Part shown: positions 1 through 7,272 of the stretch, piece after piece
How positions within the stretch are numbered: the stretch's first letter is position 1
How the letters are laid out: every line of letters starts with the position of its first letter
Virus record (IMG/VR): IMGVR_UViG_3300010371_000012
Coordinates: 1-47,158 of that record
Length of the DNA stretch: 47,158 nt
Direction: 5' to 3' (one strand)
DNA from: a virus
The notes under the pieces: generated by a model
What the model was told of the DNA's origin: nothing
Seen by the model: only the letters and a program-made list of their open reading frames with translations
Database searches by the model: none
Made by a program: the position numbers and the translations under genes

Positions 1-38
1 CCGCGTCGTGCCTGCGCGGGCTCATGATCGCCGCGAAG
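1..38. repeat. Terminal redundancy of the linearised circular sequence (left copy)
   Basis: These 38 bases are identical to the last 38 bases of the window (47121-47158). The polymerase reading frame runs through the joint without interruption, so the repeat marks assembly circularisation. It may reflect a circularly permuted or terminally redundant genome, but it is not by itself evidence of a physical terminal repeat. Confidence 0.93.
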
Positions 39-1049
39 GGCCACAAGCTCAGCGTCGCGGACCTTGCCAACATCGAAGGCCGCGTAATGGCCTGGATTGC
101 CGGCGAGGACTGGAAGATCGCCGCATTCGCGAAGTACGACACCTTCAAGCTGGATAAATACGGCAAGAAGATACCCCACAGGGACCCGAAGCTAGCCAAG
201 AAAGGCGAGTTCCAACGCGAAGGCGAGGACCTATATAAAATAGCGTTCGCTCGCGCGTTCGGCATCAACCCCGAGGACATTGCCGACGAAGGCGACTGGC
301 GTCGTCAGATTGGTAAGGTAATGGAGCTGGCACTCCAATACTACGGCGGCGTTGGTGCGTTCTGCGCCATGGCCGAGACGTACGGCCTGCGGCTGGAAGA
401 CTTGGCGCGCGACGGCTGGAAGCTCATTCCGAAGCGCATTAAGGAGAAGGCCGCTCTCAACTACGCCAGAGCTGTCAAGAAGCGCCGCACGTACGGCCTG
501 ACAGAGCGTGTTTGGATGACCTGCGAATCGCTGGTCATCATGTGGCGCGAGGCGCACCCCGGCATCGTGCAGTTTTGGGAAGACTTAGAGAAGGCCGTAA
601 AGACGGTCATTAACCAACCCCACAAAGTCGTAGAGGTAGGCAAACGTGGAATCGTCATCGACCGAAAAGGTAACTGGCTACGAATCCGACTACCATCGGG
701 CCGCTTTCTTTCATACCCTGCTCCTCGGGCGGGTGAATACGATACTTCCTTTGTCGGAGTCAACCCGTACACCAAACAGTGGTGTAGAATTAGCACCTAT
801 AGCGGAAAGTTGGCAGAGAACATTGTCCAGGCGATTTCTGCTGACATACTGATGGACTGGTTGGTGGCTGCTGACGACGACGGTTTTAACCCTATCCTGA
901 GTGTCCACGACGAAATCATCACAGAGCCACCGGATGTGCCGGAGTACGACGACAAGCGACTGTCGAAGTTGGCTCAGAAGTGTTCCCCCTGGATGAAGGG
1001 TCTACCACTGGCGGCCAAGGGTTTTACCGCGAAACGTTACCGCAAATAG
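1..1049 (+). CDS. Family A DNA polymerase, C-terminal polymerase domain (continues from 46010)
   Basis: This is the 3' part of the replicative DNA polymerase whose start lies at 46010; codons run in phase through the circular joint. The assembled gene is 2,160 nt, 719 aa. The polymerase motifs are here: motif A, DLANIEGR, with Asp391 as catalytic metal ligand; the O-helix motif B, RQIGKVMELALQYY, with Arg472, Lys476 and Tyr484; and motif C, SVHDE, with His673-Asp674-Glu675. In motif B the residue that is Phe762 in E. coli Pol I is Leu480 here (spacing R-x3-K-x3-L-x3-Y). The protein copies phage DNA together with the prim-pol/helicase and ssDNA-binding protein encoded upstream. The gene ends with TAG at 1047-1049, followed by an AGGAG site for the next gene. 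An ATG at 24 is internal, not the start. Confidence 0.95.
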   Translation, partial: ASCLRGLMIAAKGHKLSVADLANIEGRVMAWIAGEDWKIAAFAKYDTFKLDKYGKKIPHRDPKLAKKGEFQREGEDLYKIAFARAFGINPEDIADEGDWRRQIGKVMELALQYYGGVGAFCAMAETYGLRLEDLARDGWKLIPKRIKEKAALNYARAVKKRRTYGLTERVWMTCESLVIMWREAHPGIVQFWEDLEKAVKTVINQPHKVVEVGKRGIVIDRKGNWLRIRLPSGRFLSYPAPRAGEYDTSFVGVNPYTKQWCRISTYSGKLAENIVQAISADILMDWLVAADDDGFNPILSVHDEIITEPPDVPEYDDKRLSKLAQKCSPWMKGLPLAAKGFTAKRYRK

Positions 1050-1058
1050 GAGACCACC

Positions 1059-1280
1059 ATGGCGACCAAGAAAGCCAAAAAGAAGACCGCGCAGCGTAAG
1101 CCGCGAGGACCGAGCTTGCAGGAGCGTGCCGTCATTGCGCTGGAGCGCATTGCGGACTACCTGCAGCCAACGCTCACAATGGCCGCGTACAAACACACCG
1201 AGGTGCATGGCGGTGTAGGCGTGTCGCCGGCTGAGCTTACCCCCACACCACTCCCGACAGACGCGGAGTTAATGTCATGA
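1059..1280 (+). CDS. Small basic protein of unknown function (73 aa)
   Basis: This 73-aa protein has a very lysine-rich N-terminus (MATKKAKKKTAQRKPRG), then a predicted helix (LQERAVIALERIADYLQ) and a Pro/Thr-rich tail. The start is supported by AGGAG six bases upstream of ATG. Its stop overlaps the next start in an ATGA, so the two are translationally coupled. The basic head suggests nucleic-acid contact, which is only inference. It sits between polymerase and nuclease genes, so a replication accessory role is plausible. No family is recognised. Confidence 0.75.
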   Translation: MATKKAKKKTAQRKPRGPSLQERAVIALERIADYLQPTLTMAAYKHTEVHGGVGVSPAELTPTPLPTDAELMS

Positions 1281-1603
1281 GTCAATCAACACGCGAGTGG
1301 CTGTTAGCCAAGTACGTGAAGGCGGCGCAGTCGTGCGCCGAAATGGGCAAGACGCTTTCCAAGGTCAAGGAGGAATTGCTCGACCTGAAGGCCAAGTACG
1401 AGCAGCAGAAGGTGCTGCTCTACCAGACACAGAGCGAGCTTGCGAGGTACAAGGGCACTGACGAGGTTGCCGCACGCCTGGAGAAGATGTCTGTCGGCGC
1501 TCACGTCACTGTGAACGTTAGTAACCTCGGCCATAACTACAAGGTGAAGATCGACAGCGTGCACACCTCTGGCGGCCATACGACGATAAATGGCCACCTC
1601 TAA
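1277..1603 (+). CDS. Coiled-coil protein of unknown function (108 aa)
   Basis: Residues about 20-60 (KTLSKVKEELLDLKAKYEQQ and onward) form a charged heptad-like coiled coil. The last 40 residues look like a small beta domain (VTVNVSNLGHNYKVKIDSV). The gene starts in an ATGA overlap with the gene before and its end overlaps the VRR-NUC gene start by 14 nt. No catalytic motif is seen. It may be an oligomeric accessory factor for the neighbouring replication enzymes; that rests on position alone. Confidence 0.72.
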   Translation: MSQSTREWLLAKYVKAAQSCAEMGKTLSKVKEELLDLKAKYEQQKVLLYQTQSELARYKGTDEVAARLEKMSVGAHVTVNVSNLGHNYKVKIDSVHTSGGHTTINGHL

Positions 1604-1880
1604 CTATCTTGAAGAAGTGGTCGAAGACGCCCTGGTAGGGGGCGTCGAAGCGCTCGGCGGCTTTTGCTGGAAGCTACGCATGCCGTGGTTCACGGGCGTC
1701 CCCGACCGTCTGGCGCTTCTCCCAGGCGGTCGGGTGTTCTTCGTCGAGCTTAAGCGCCCGAAAGGCGGTAAGCTCTCGCGCCGGCAGGAGATAGTCCATA
1801 GCCAGCTCAAGAAGCTGGGTTTCAATGTCCTGACACTCAACACGGTCGAGCTGGTTACATGCTTCTTGTCCCAACTTTAG
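1590..1880 (+). CDS. VRR-NUC domain nuclease (96 aa)
   Basis: A single-domain VRR-NUC protein of the PD-(D/E)xK superfamily. The hallmarks are GVPDRL (residues 36-41), GGRVFFVELKRP with the E-x-K catalytic pair, and the following KLSRRQ helix that ends the family signature. Stand-alone VRR-NUC proteins of about 90-110 aa are common in phages beside SNF2-like helicases, as here, and are thought to act as structure-selective DNA endonucleases in replication or recombination; DNA junction cleavage is the family expectation, not shown here. The end overlaps the helicase gene by 22 nt. Confidence 0.9.
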   Translation: MATSNYLEEVVEDALVGGVEALGGFCWKLRMPWFTGVPDRLALLPGGRVFFVELKRPKGGKLSRRQEIVHSQLKKLGFNVLTLNTVELVTCFLSQL

Positions 1881-3361
1881 AATCGCGTCTCGACTATGGG
1901 CACCTGTGGACGCCACGCAGCGCCGCGCGAGAGTTGGTGCTGCGCGAGCCGCAGGTTCCAATGGTTGACTGGCTGATGTCTCACAAGCGCTGCGGTCTGT
2001 GGGCGGGCATGGGCATCGGCAAGACTAGCGCGACTATGTATGTGCTCGACCAGCTCATGAAGCGCGGAGAAATTGACCGCCGCAATCCAACCCTAGTTAT
2101 TGGCCCAATGCGCGTTGCCCGCGACACGTGGCCAGAGGAAGCTACCAAGTGGACACAATTCCAACACCTCCGTATTGTCCCGATTGTTGGGACGCCACAC
2201 GAACGCGTCGCGCTATTGGCGGACCGCTCTGCGGACATCTACACAATCAGCTACGAGCTTGCGCCCTGGCTGGTAGACCAATGGCTGGAGAAGTGGCCGT
2301 ACCGCATAGTGATAGCGGACGAAAGCGACAGGCTGAAGGGGTACCGGGAGAAGGGCGGGAAGAAATCTACCTCGGCTGGAGTGGGAAACAACCGGGCTGG
2401 AAAGAGTGGGAAGCGTGCACACGCTTTATCCCGAGTAGCCCACAACTTGACAGACAGGTGGATCAATCTTACTGGTACGCCCGCCTCTGCTGGGCTCAAG
2501 GATTTGTGGGGCCAGACGTGGTACTTGGACCGTGGAAAGCGATTGGGATTTACCTACACTGCGTTCAAGGATCGTTGGTTTCGGCAGAAATGGAGCGGTT
2601 TCGGGATAGAGCCTATGCCGAACGCTACCTCAGAGATACCGGGTTTGATACGCGATATTTACCTGACCGTGAACCCCAAGGACTATTTCAACTTGCAGGC
2701 ACCGATACACACGCGCCTGGAGTTCGACTTGCCTGCCAAGGCAAGGACGATATACAAGAAGCTGGAGGATGAGAGCTATGCTGAAATCGAGGAGTTGGGA
2801 ACAAGCATTAACGCCGTCAACGCAGCAGCGCTTACTCAGAAGCTACTCCAGGCCGCTAATGGTGCTGTGTACACCGAGAGGCCAGAGTGGGTCGAGCTTC
2901 ACGACCGCAAGCTTGAAATCCTCGACTCAGTGGTTTCTGAAGCCTCTGGATCGCCAGTCTTGGTATCGTATGCCTTCCAGTCAGACAAACACAGAATCCT
3001 GAAGTGGTTCGGCAAGCAGGCTATGGATATCAGCACGCCGCAAGGGCTCAAGGCTTTCAAGACAGGAAATATACGAGTTGGAGTTGCCCACCCGAAGTCG
3101 ATGGGCCACGGAATAGACGGCTTGCAGAACGTGTGCAACAAGATCGCCTTCTTCGGCCACGACTGGAAGACGGGCGAGCGTATGCAGATTATCGAGCGTG
3201 TCGGCGCGATGCGCCAATTCCAGATTGGCCGCACAGACGGCATGTTCATATACGACATCGTGGCGCGCGGGACTGAGGACGAGAACGTCATGAAGGTTCA
3301 CCACGAAAACCAATCTGTTCAAGATGTAATACTGGCTTCGGCCAACAGGAGACGACGATGA
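1859..3361 (+). CDS. SNF2-like DEAD/DEAH-box DNA helicase/translocase (500 aa)
   Basis: The N-terminal RecA-like domain carries Walker A AGMGIGKT (residues 49-56), motif II ADESD (Asp154-Glu155) and motif III LTGTP (204-208). The C-terminal domain has the SNF2-type ending QIIERVGAMRQFQIGRTD and a VARGTEDE segment. The length is usual for phage SNF2-like proteins. It is predicted to be an ATP-driven dsDNA translocase working with the adjacent VRR-NUC nuclease. A Lys/Gly-rich loop after motif II (about residues 163-187) is longer than I would expect. The stop overlaps the next start in an ATGA. Confidence 0.92.
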   Translation: MLLVPTLESRLDYGHLWTPRSAARELVLREPQVPMVDWLMSHKRCGLWAGMGIGKTSATMYVLDQLMKRGEIDRRNPTLVIGPMRVARDTWPEEATKWTQFQHLRIVPIVGTPHERVALLADRSADIYTISYELAPWLVDQWLEKWPYRIVIADESDRLKGYREKGGKKSTSAGVGNNRAGKSGKRAHALSRVAHNLTDRWINLTGTPASAGLKDLWGQTWYLDRGKRLGFTYTAFKDRWFRQKWSGFGIEPMPNATSEIPGLIRDIYLTVNPKDYFNLQAPIHTRLEFDLPAKARTIYKKLEDESYAEIEELGTSINAVNAAALTQKLLQAANGAVYTERPEWVELHDRKLEILDSVVSEASGSPVLVSYAFQSDKHRILKWFGKQAMDISTPQGLKAFKTGNIRVGVAHPKSMGHGIDGLQNVCNKIAFFGHDWKTGERMQIIERVGAMRQFQIGRTDGMFIYDIVARGTEDENVMKVHHENQSVQDVILASANRRRR

Positions 3362-3771
3362 AAGTCTATATTGCTGGTCCAATGAGCCGGCTTCCGCAAT
3401 TCAACTTCCCCTACTTCGACGGGGTAGCAAAGTTGCTAAGGGAGCACGGCTATACCGTGGTGTCGCCGGCTGAGCTGGATGACGACGAATTCCGTGCGCG
3501 TGTTATGGCGCACAACATAACCGGTTTCGAGACAGACCTACTCGGTGCCTGGGCGGACTGCCTATCGCGCGATGTGAAGCTGATAACAGATGACGGCATC
3601 GAGGGCATCGTCTTGCTGCACGGTTGGGAAAAGTCGCGCGGTGCGAAGCTGGAAGCCTACGTCGGGTTGCTGAACGACCTGAAGTTCGCGCTGTTCGACC
3701 GTCGCGAAATTGGCTTGGTTCAGCCAGTGTCTCGCCAGTATGTGTTGGACATGATAGGGAAAAACACATGA
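3358..3771 (+). CDS. DUF4406 nucleoside 2-deoxyribosyltransferase-like protein (137 aa)
   Basis: The N-terminus KVYIAGPMSRLPQFNFPYFD followed by LLREHGYTVVSPAEL is the DUF4406 signature, a family related to nucleoside 2-deoxyribosyltransferases. A later LLHGWEKSRGAKLE segment matches the conserved GWE-S-GA-E stretch in which the nucleophilic Glu lies. These proteins are suspected to act on nucleotides or modified bases; substrate unknown. It lies in a coupled series (ATGA on both sides) with a nucleotide-diphosphohydrolase-like gene, so nucleotide-pool adjustment is a sensible reading. Confidence 0.85.
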   Translation: MKVYIAGPMSRLPQFNFPYFDGVAKLLREHGYTVVSPAELDDDEFRARVMAHNITGFETDLLGAWADCLSRDVKLITDDGIEGIVLLHGWEKSRGAKLEAYVGLLNDLKFALFDRREIGLVQPVSRQYVLDMIGKNT

Positions 3772-4280
3772 GCCTCTTTCCAACCAACGACACGGAACGG
3801 AAGAACCTTCCCGTATTCGCCATGATAGCGCGGTACTTCCCCAAGGCTCTCCGCGAGGTGACGCGCGTCTGCGTGGCCAACAACGTGCGCTACAATCCCG
3901 AGCGTAAGCCGGCCGACATCAATTGGGCTCGCGGCAAGAGCAGAGACCAGCTCGGGAGCCTGTTCCGCCACATGCTGGAGTACGAGGTTGACGGGCTTGT
4001 ATTCGAGGAGCTACCGCCCGAAGTGCAGGCAGCCTGCGGCGAAGGCTTCGAGCGCGTCTACGTCCTGGCTGAGGCCGCGTGGCGAGCCCTGGCGGCCCTG
4101 GAGCTGTGTATCGAGGAGCAGGAGGCCAAGGTTCCAAGGGTTCCCATGGGAACACTGGCACCCGGTACGGCTTATCTGGCATGCTTGTTGTCTCAGAACC
4201 CGAACATAGCTTCTCCACAGACTGGTTGTGAGTGCCAGAACTGCTGGATAGCTCGCACAGACGGCGCAACGAGGATCTAG
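3768..4280 (+). CDS. dATP/dGTP diphosphohydrolase-like protein (DUF5664 type, 170 aa)
   Basis: I chose ATG 3768 because it overlaps the previous stop in an ATGA. The conserved part runs from RKNLPVF through [29 protein letters not shown] and [10 protein letters not shown] to [15 protein letters not shown]. This matches my recollection of the phage dGTP/dATP diphosphohydrolase N-terminal (DUF5664) family, an all-helical MazG-like fold. The predicted role is removing specific dNTPs. No purZ or dATP triphosphohydrolase is visible, so there is no support for a base-Z genome. After the domain comes a divergent tail that begins in one of the dispersed palindromes and ends with CECQNCW. Function is moderately sure. 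Confidence 0.75.
   Translation: MSLFPTNDTERKNLPVFAMIARYFPKALREVTRVCVANNVRYNPERKPADINWARGKSRDQLGSLFRHMLEYEVDGLVFEELPPEVQAACGEGFERVYVLAEAAWRALAALELCIEEQEAKVPRVPMGTLAPGTAYLACLLSQNPNIASPQTGCECQNCWIARTDGATRI
4140..4153. repeat. Dispersed palindrome copy 1 (GTTCC-CATG-GGAAC)
   Basis: A perfect 14-bp palindrome inside the diphosphohydrolase-like gene, followed by ACTGG like several other copies. It encodes V-P-M-G-T and lies just after the conserved domain. Confidence 0.8.
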
Positions 4281-4282
4281 TC

Positions 4283-4462
4283 ATGCCAATCGTCAGTGAA
4301 GCCCAGCGTAGGGCCATGTACGCAGCCGCCTCGGGCCGCTCGACGATTGGTATACCAAAGTCCGTAGGGCAGGACTTCGTGGCCGCTGGCCCAGCCTCGA
4401 AGAACCTGCCGGACCGTAAGAAATCCAACAAGCAGCTCGGCGACGAGCTAGCTGGCAAGTAA
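4283..4462 (+). CDS. Small phage protein, [12 protein letters not shown] family (59 aa)
   Basis: A 59-aa protein beginning [18 protein letters not shown], then [10 protein letters not shown] and a Lys-rich C-terminus. Small phage proteins with this layout are widespread but uncharacterised. ATG 4283 is preferred over an in-frame ATG at 4232 because the family pattern starts exactly there and the extra N-terminus overlaps the gene before. GAGGAT upstream can serve as ribosome binding site. Confidence 0.78.
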   Translation: MPIVSEAQRRAMYAAASGRSTIGIPKSVGQDFVAAGPASKNLPDRKKSNKQLGDELAGK

Positions 4463-4482
4463 CACAACGATAGGAGCCCCAC

Positions 4483-4794
4483 ATGAGCACCAAAGCCAAA
4501 ACCCTGGATGATTTCATGCGCGAGAACGATAGAGACACCATCGTGGCCGGGAAGATCGACACGGCGCTGAAGGCGCTGTTGAAGGTCGGGCCGCAAGAGC
4601 ACGACAACGAGACCGACTTCGCCAAGCGCTGCGGTCTGCAACTCGCGGAGCTGACGAAGTACCGCGAGCGCTACCGCAAGCATGTCGCCTTCGTCCCCAA
4701 ACTGTTGGGGCGCAGGGCGCGGTTCGTGTGGTTTGCAGACTCCAAGGTCGTGCCGGCGAAGTTCCGCTGGACACCGGAGATGACCAATGAGTAA
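4483..4794 (+). CDS. Protein of unknown function sharing its N-terminus with the metallophosphoesterase (103 aa)
   Basis: The protein starts MSTKAKTLDDFMRENDRDTI. The pattern T-x-D-x-F-x-x-E-N-D-x-x-x-I is repeated at the start of the next gene (TVDSFLAENDPARII), which suggests a shared N-terminal module of about 25-35 residues or a partial duplication. The remaining part is charged and helical (FAKRCGLQLAELTKYRERYR), possibly HTH-like, ending in a small beta segment. It overlaps the metallophosphoesterase start by 8 nt. Partnership with that enzyme is inference. Confidence 0.78.
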   Translation: MSTKAKTLDDFMRENDRDTIVAGKIDTALKALLKVGPQEHDNETDFAKRCGLQLAELTKYRERYRKHVAFVPKLLGRRARFVWFADSKVVPAKFRWTPEMTNE

Positions 4795-5863
4795 GAAGAC
4801 AGTAGATTCATTCCTCGCCGAGAACGACCCGGCGCGGATCATCACCCAACTCCAGTCGGAAGTTGTGCGGCTGAAAGAAGCGGAAATCACCGCCGACGCC
4901 GTGCGCGACTACCTCGGCACGCTGAAGTTGGAAACCAACAAGCTGAACATTCCAGAGTGGGTTGTGAAGCCCTCGGCTTCCAGCAAAGCGCCGGGCGTAC
5001 CAAACCTGCTGCTCTCCGACCTGCATTGGGGCGAGCGCGTGTTCAAGGAGCAGGTAAACGGCGTCAACGAGTACAACCTCGCCATTGCTCGCCGCCGCCT
5101 GCGTCACGTCGTCGAGCGCGTGCCGTATCTTTTGCGCATACTCGATCCTGGCATGCGCTACCCTGGCATTGTTGTCAAGTTGGGCGGCGATATGGTTGGT
5201 GGCAACATCCACGAGGAGCTTGCCGCGACCAACGAGAAGGGCATAATGCCAACGTGGCTGGACCTGTTCAAACACCTCAAGTCGGCGCTCCTGTATCTGG
5301 CCGACGTGTTTGGCAACGTGTTCGTGCCGTGCGTCTCGGGCAACCACGACCGGGACACCAAGAAGACGTGGAACAAGGACCGCAACGCGACAAGCTTCGG
5401 CTGGCTGCTGTACCAGATGTTGGCCGATGCGCTCGCCGCCGACAAGCGGTTCTCGTTCTACATTCCTGACTCGGCCGACGCGCTGTACCGCGTCTACAAC
5501 ACGCGCATGCTGTTGACGCACGGCGACCAGTTCCCCGCCTCTGACTCTATCATCGGCCCTATCGGCAGCATCATGCGCGGCACGCAGAAGAAGCAGCAGC
5601 GCAACGCGGCGATAGACCAGAGCTTTGACGTGCTGGAGTGCGGGCACTGGCATCAGTACATGCGCATGTCGCATATCATCGTCAACAACTCTCTGAAGGG
5701 TTACGACGAGTACGCGGCGCAACACAATTTCCGCTGTACGGCGGCCAGTCAGGCGCTCTGGACGACGCACCCCGACATCGGAATCAATTGGGACATGGAG
5801 GTGTTCGCAGACGCTCCGACGAAGAAGCCAAAGGCCGCCTGGGCTTCGGTGCCGCAGGCGTGA
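4787..5863 (+). CDS. Calcineurin-like metallophosphoesterase (358 aa)
   Basis: All five metal-binding motifs of the calcineurin/Mre11 superfamily are present in order: SDLHWGE (Asp78, His80), GGDMVGG (Asp135), SGNHDRD (Asn186, His187), THGDQF (His245), and CGHWHQ (His287, His289). Residues 1-60 form a separate N-terminal helical module resembling the start of the preceding 103-aa protein. No SbcC/Rad50 partner is visible, so a classical SbcCD complex is unlikely. It may act as a DNA or nucleotide phosphodiesterase; substrate unknown. Confidence 0.92.
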   Translation: MSKKTVDSFLAENDPARIITQLQSEVVRLKEAEITADAVRDYLGTLKLETNKLNIPEWVVKPSASSKAPGVPNLLLSDLHWGERVFKEQVNGVNEYNLAIARRRLRHVVERVPYLLRILDPGMRYPGIVVKLGGDMVGGNIHEELAATNEKGIMPTWLDLFKHLKSALLYLADVFGNVFVPCVSGNHDRDTKKTWNKDRNATSFGWLLYQMLADALAADKRFSFYIPDSADALYRVYNTRMLLTHGDQFPASDSIIGPIGSIMRGTQKKQQRNAAIDQSFDVLECGHWHQYMRMSHIIVNNSLKGYDEYAAQHNFRCTAASQALWTTHPDIGINWDMEVFADAPTKKPKAAWASVPQA

Positions 5864-6048
5864 GCCGTAAGCTCTTGAAACTGCTTGAGCGCGCGGAGTC
5901 AAGTCCGCGCGCTCGACCGGCGCACCGTGTCAAGATTGCGGCAGCTCGGGAAAGGCTGGTAGCGTGCTCTCTCACCGATGAGGAGCGCCGCTATGATACC
6001 CGCCGCAATTCAACTACTTGGCCACACCTGGACCGTAGTTCTTCATGA
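5860..6048 (+). CDS. Possible small basic protein, GTG start (62 aa)
   Basis: An in-frame GTG at 5860 overlaps the metallophosphoesterase stop (GTGA), and the frame stays open to 6048, encoding VSRKLLKLLERAESS and an Arg-rich remainder. It fills the 130-nt gap between two genes but overlaps the next one by 56 nt, and the composition is arginine/serine-biased as in non-coding frames. Coupled translation is possible; I regard it as uncertain. Confidence 0.35.
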   Translation: MSRKLLKLLERAESSPRARPAHRVKIAAARERLVACSLTDEERRYDTRRNSTTWPHLDRSSS

Positions 6049-6436
6049 TGGCTACGCCATCGCGCCGGACGGCGACGAGTGCAAAGGGTATTGCGACTTC
6101 GAGCGGCAGGAGATACATCTTAACGCGACGATGCCAGAGTCGTTACTCTGGCATACGTTCTTCCACGAGTTGACTCACGCGGTGCTGTACTATATGGGCA
6201 CGAAGCTGTGCGCCAACGAGGCGTTCGTCGATATGGTAGCCGGTCTCTACGCCCAGGCGCTCAAGCCACTTCTAGGAAAAGGTCGCGCTCCTGCGCGCGT
6301 CGTACGGTCAGCCCCGGCAAAACCTTCCCGTCCTGATGGTTCCATTTCTCAAACTCCGCCGCAGCCCCCTCGAAGTCGCGAGCGTTCACGAGCCGGCACA
6401 GCGTCGAGTGACCTTCCGCTTCGGTCCCGACGTTGA
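5993..6436 (+). CDS. Zinc metalloprotease-like small phage protein, HELTH motif (147 aa)
   Basis: The HExxH zinc motif is HTFFHELTHAVLYYMG (His58, Glu59, His62), and a following NEAFVDMV (Glu76) could supply the third ligand. The core, residues about 1-95, resembles small SprT/ImmA-like phage proteins. ATG 5993 is preferred over ATG 5978 because GAGGAG lies 7-10 nt upstream of it. Residues beyond about 95 are antisense to the lysozyme gene and are Arg/Pro/Ser-rich, so the C-terminal third may be a non-functional extension of this convergent overlap. It is the last gene of the rightward operon. Confidence 0.8.
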   Translation: MIPAAIQLLGHTWTVVLHDGYAIAPDGDECKGYCDFERQEIHLNATMPESLLWHTFFHELTHAVLYYMGTKLCANEAFVDMVAGLYAQALKPLLGKGRAPARVVRSAPAKPSRPDGSISQTPPQPPRSRERSRAGTASSDLPLRSRR

Positions 6437-6701
6437 ACGTGAAGGCCACCAAGGCGTCGAATTGATTTTGGGTCAGCGGGACATCGGTTGAGCGCATAAC
6501 AGCCGCTGCGGCCTTGCCAGTGTCCGCAGCGAAGGCAGCTTCAGCCTGGGAGAGCGTCCAAACCGTGTCAGCCGTAATCTCCGGCCCGGTGTGGCCCCAG
6601 CCGATGGTGTACCACTTCTCGTTGGGCGTGGCCTTGTAAGCGCGCAGACGAAGCTGCTCGCGGCTCTTGATGAGAGCCGCGCCTTTCTGCCCGAGCTTCA
6701 C
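6261..6701 (-). CDS. Endolysin, GH24 (T4-type) lysozyme (146 aa)
   Basis: A muramidase-like enzyme that degrades peptidoglycan for lysis. Residues 15-37 (EQLRLRAYKA, then WYTIGWGHTG) are the GH24 active-site region: Glu15 is the catalytic acid and Thr32 the conserved threonine. The usual Asp/Cys between them is replaced in the AYKATPNEKW stretch, a variant type I recall from other phages. No signal or SAR segment is visible, so it should depend on the holin next to it. The start codon is GTG, overlapping the previous stop (GTGA). Confidence 0.9.
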   Translation of the reverse strand: MKLGQKGAALIKSREQLRLRAYKATPNEKWYTIGWGHTGPEITADTVWTLSQAEAAFAADTGKAAAAVMRSTDVPLTQNQFDALVAFTFNVGTEAEGHSTLCRLVNARDFEGAAAEFEKWNHQDGKVLPGLTVRRAQERDLFLEVA

Positions 6702-6841
6702 TTCCTATGCCTCAGCGCTTTGATACCCGCGTAGATGGACACGCAGAGCGCTATGACCTGCAACGTTGGCACCGCGTACGCTAGGAAGCTCCCTACGCAC
6801 GTCCCAATGCTCGTACACGCCCATTTTATGTCGGGACTCAC
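6698..6841 (-). CDS. Small membrane protein of the lysis cassette (47 aa)
   Basis: A GTG start at 6841 overlaps the holin stop (GTGA) and its stop overlaps the lysozyme GTG in the same way. The 47-aa product begins VSPDIKWACTS and has one long hydrophobic segment (VGSFLAYAVPTLQVIALCVS) ended by a basic KALRHRK tail. It may be a second holin, a pinholin-like or antiholin protein, or another lysis helper. It has no lipobox and is not a recognisable spanin. The coupling on both sides is the best evidence that it is real. Confidence 0.72.
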   Translation of the reverse strand: MSPDIKWACTSIGTCVGSFLAYAVPTLQVIALCVSIYAGIKALRHRK

Positions 6842-7260
6842 GACTTCGCCCCATTCAGCTTGCGGTCGGTGATGTGCAGGCCGGTGAGCCCGAGCATGCC
6901 GCCGAGAATTTCGAGCAAGGTCGTTGTGTCCATCGGCGGCACGGACTGCCCGTGAATGACCGCCACTATGACGTTGACGACGGGGATTAGCACGAAGGCG
7001 TTTGCTGCGCCCGCCGTGGCCACCCAACCAAGGCCGCCGCGCCAATGGTTGACCCGATCCACCGACGCGGCTTCCACCTTGTCGATGTCCGTCTGCGCAG
7101 CCTGTTGGGCCGCAGTGTCCTTCAATTGCTCCAGGGTGAGCTGAAGGTCCTTTGCGATTTGCGCCTTTTCGATTTCCGTCTTGTCGGGGAAAAAGCGGCC
7201 GACTACGTCGGCCACTTTCCCGATGACTTCCTCAGCGCCTGTTACAGGGTCGAGAGCCAT
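6838..7260 (-). CDS. Holin of the 3TM / GTA-holin type (140 aa)
   Basis: The layout matches the 3TM holin family also used by gene transfer agents: an amphipathic, charged N-terminus (residues 1-70, VVGRFFPDKTEIEKAQIAK), a WRGGLGWVATAGAANAFVLI membrane segment continuing into a second hydrophobic stretch to about residue 104, and a last segment LLEILGGMLGLTGLHITDRK. It should permeabilise the inner membrane so the leaderless lysozyme can reach the wall. It heads the holin / small membrane protein / lysozyme cassette at the end of the late operon. Confidence 0.88.
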   Translation of the reverse strand: MALDPVTGAEEVIGKVADVVGRFFPDKTEIEKAQIAKDLQLTLEQLKDTAAQQAAQTDIDKVEAASVDRVNHWRGGLGWVATAGAANAFVLIPVVNVIVAVIHGQSVPPMDTTTLLEILGGMLGLTGLHITDRKLNGAKS

Positions 7261-7272
7261 GACAGCTTCCTT

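Noticed and set aside
24-1049. ATG at 24 as the start of a 341-aa gene
   Set aside because: It is an internal methionine of the polymerase, whose frame continues upstream across the circular joint to 46010.
2128-2772. Plus-strand ORF of 214 aa inside the helicase gene
   Set aside because: Out-of-frame shadow of the SNF2-like gene, whose motifs II and III lie in the same stretch.
3768-4280. Base-Z (diaminopurine) genome suggested by the diphosphohydrolase-like gene
   Set aside because: No adenylosuccinate synthetase-like (PurZ) or dATP-specific HD hydrolase gene is visible, so the hypothesis lacks its essential partners.
3919-5902. Two long minus-strand ORFs (323 and 364 aa)
   Set aside because: They lie antisense to the diphosphohydrolase-like and metallophosphoesterase genes, which have clear motifs; composition is biased and no domain is seen.
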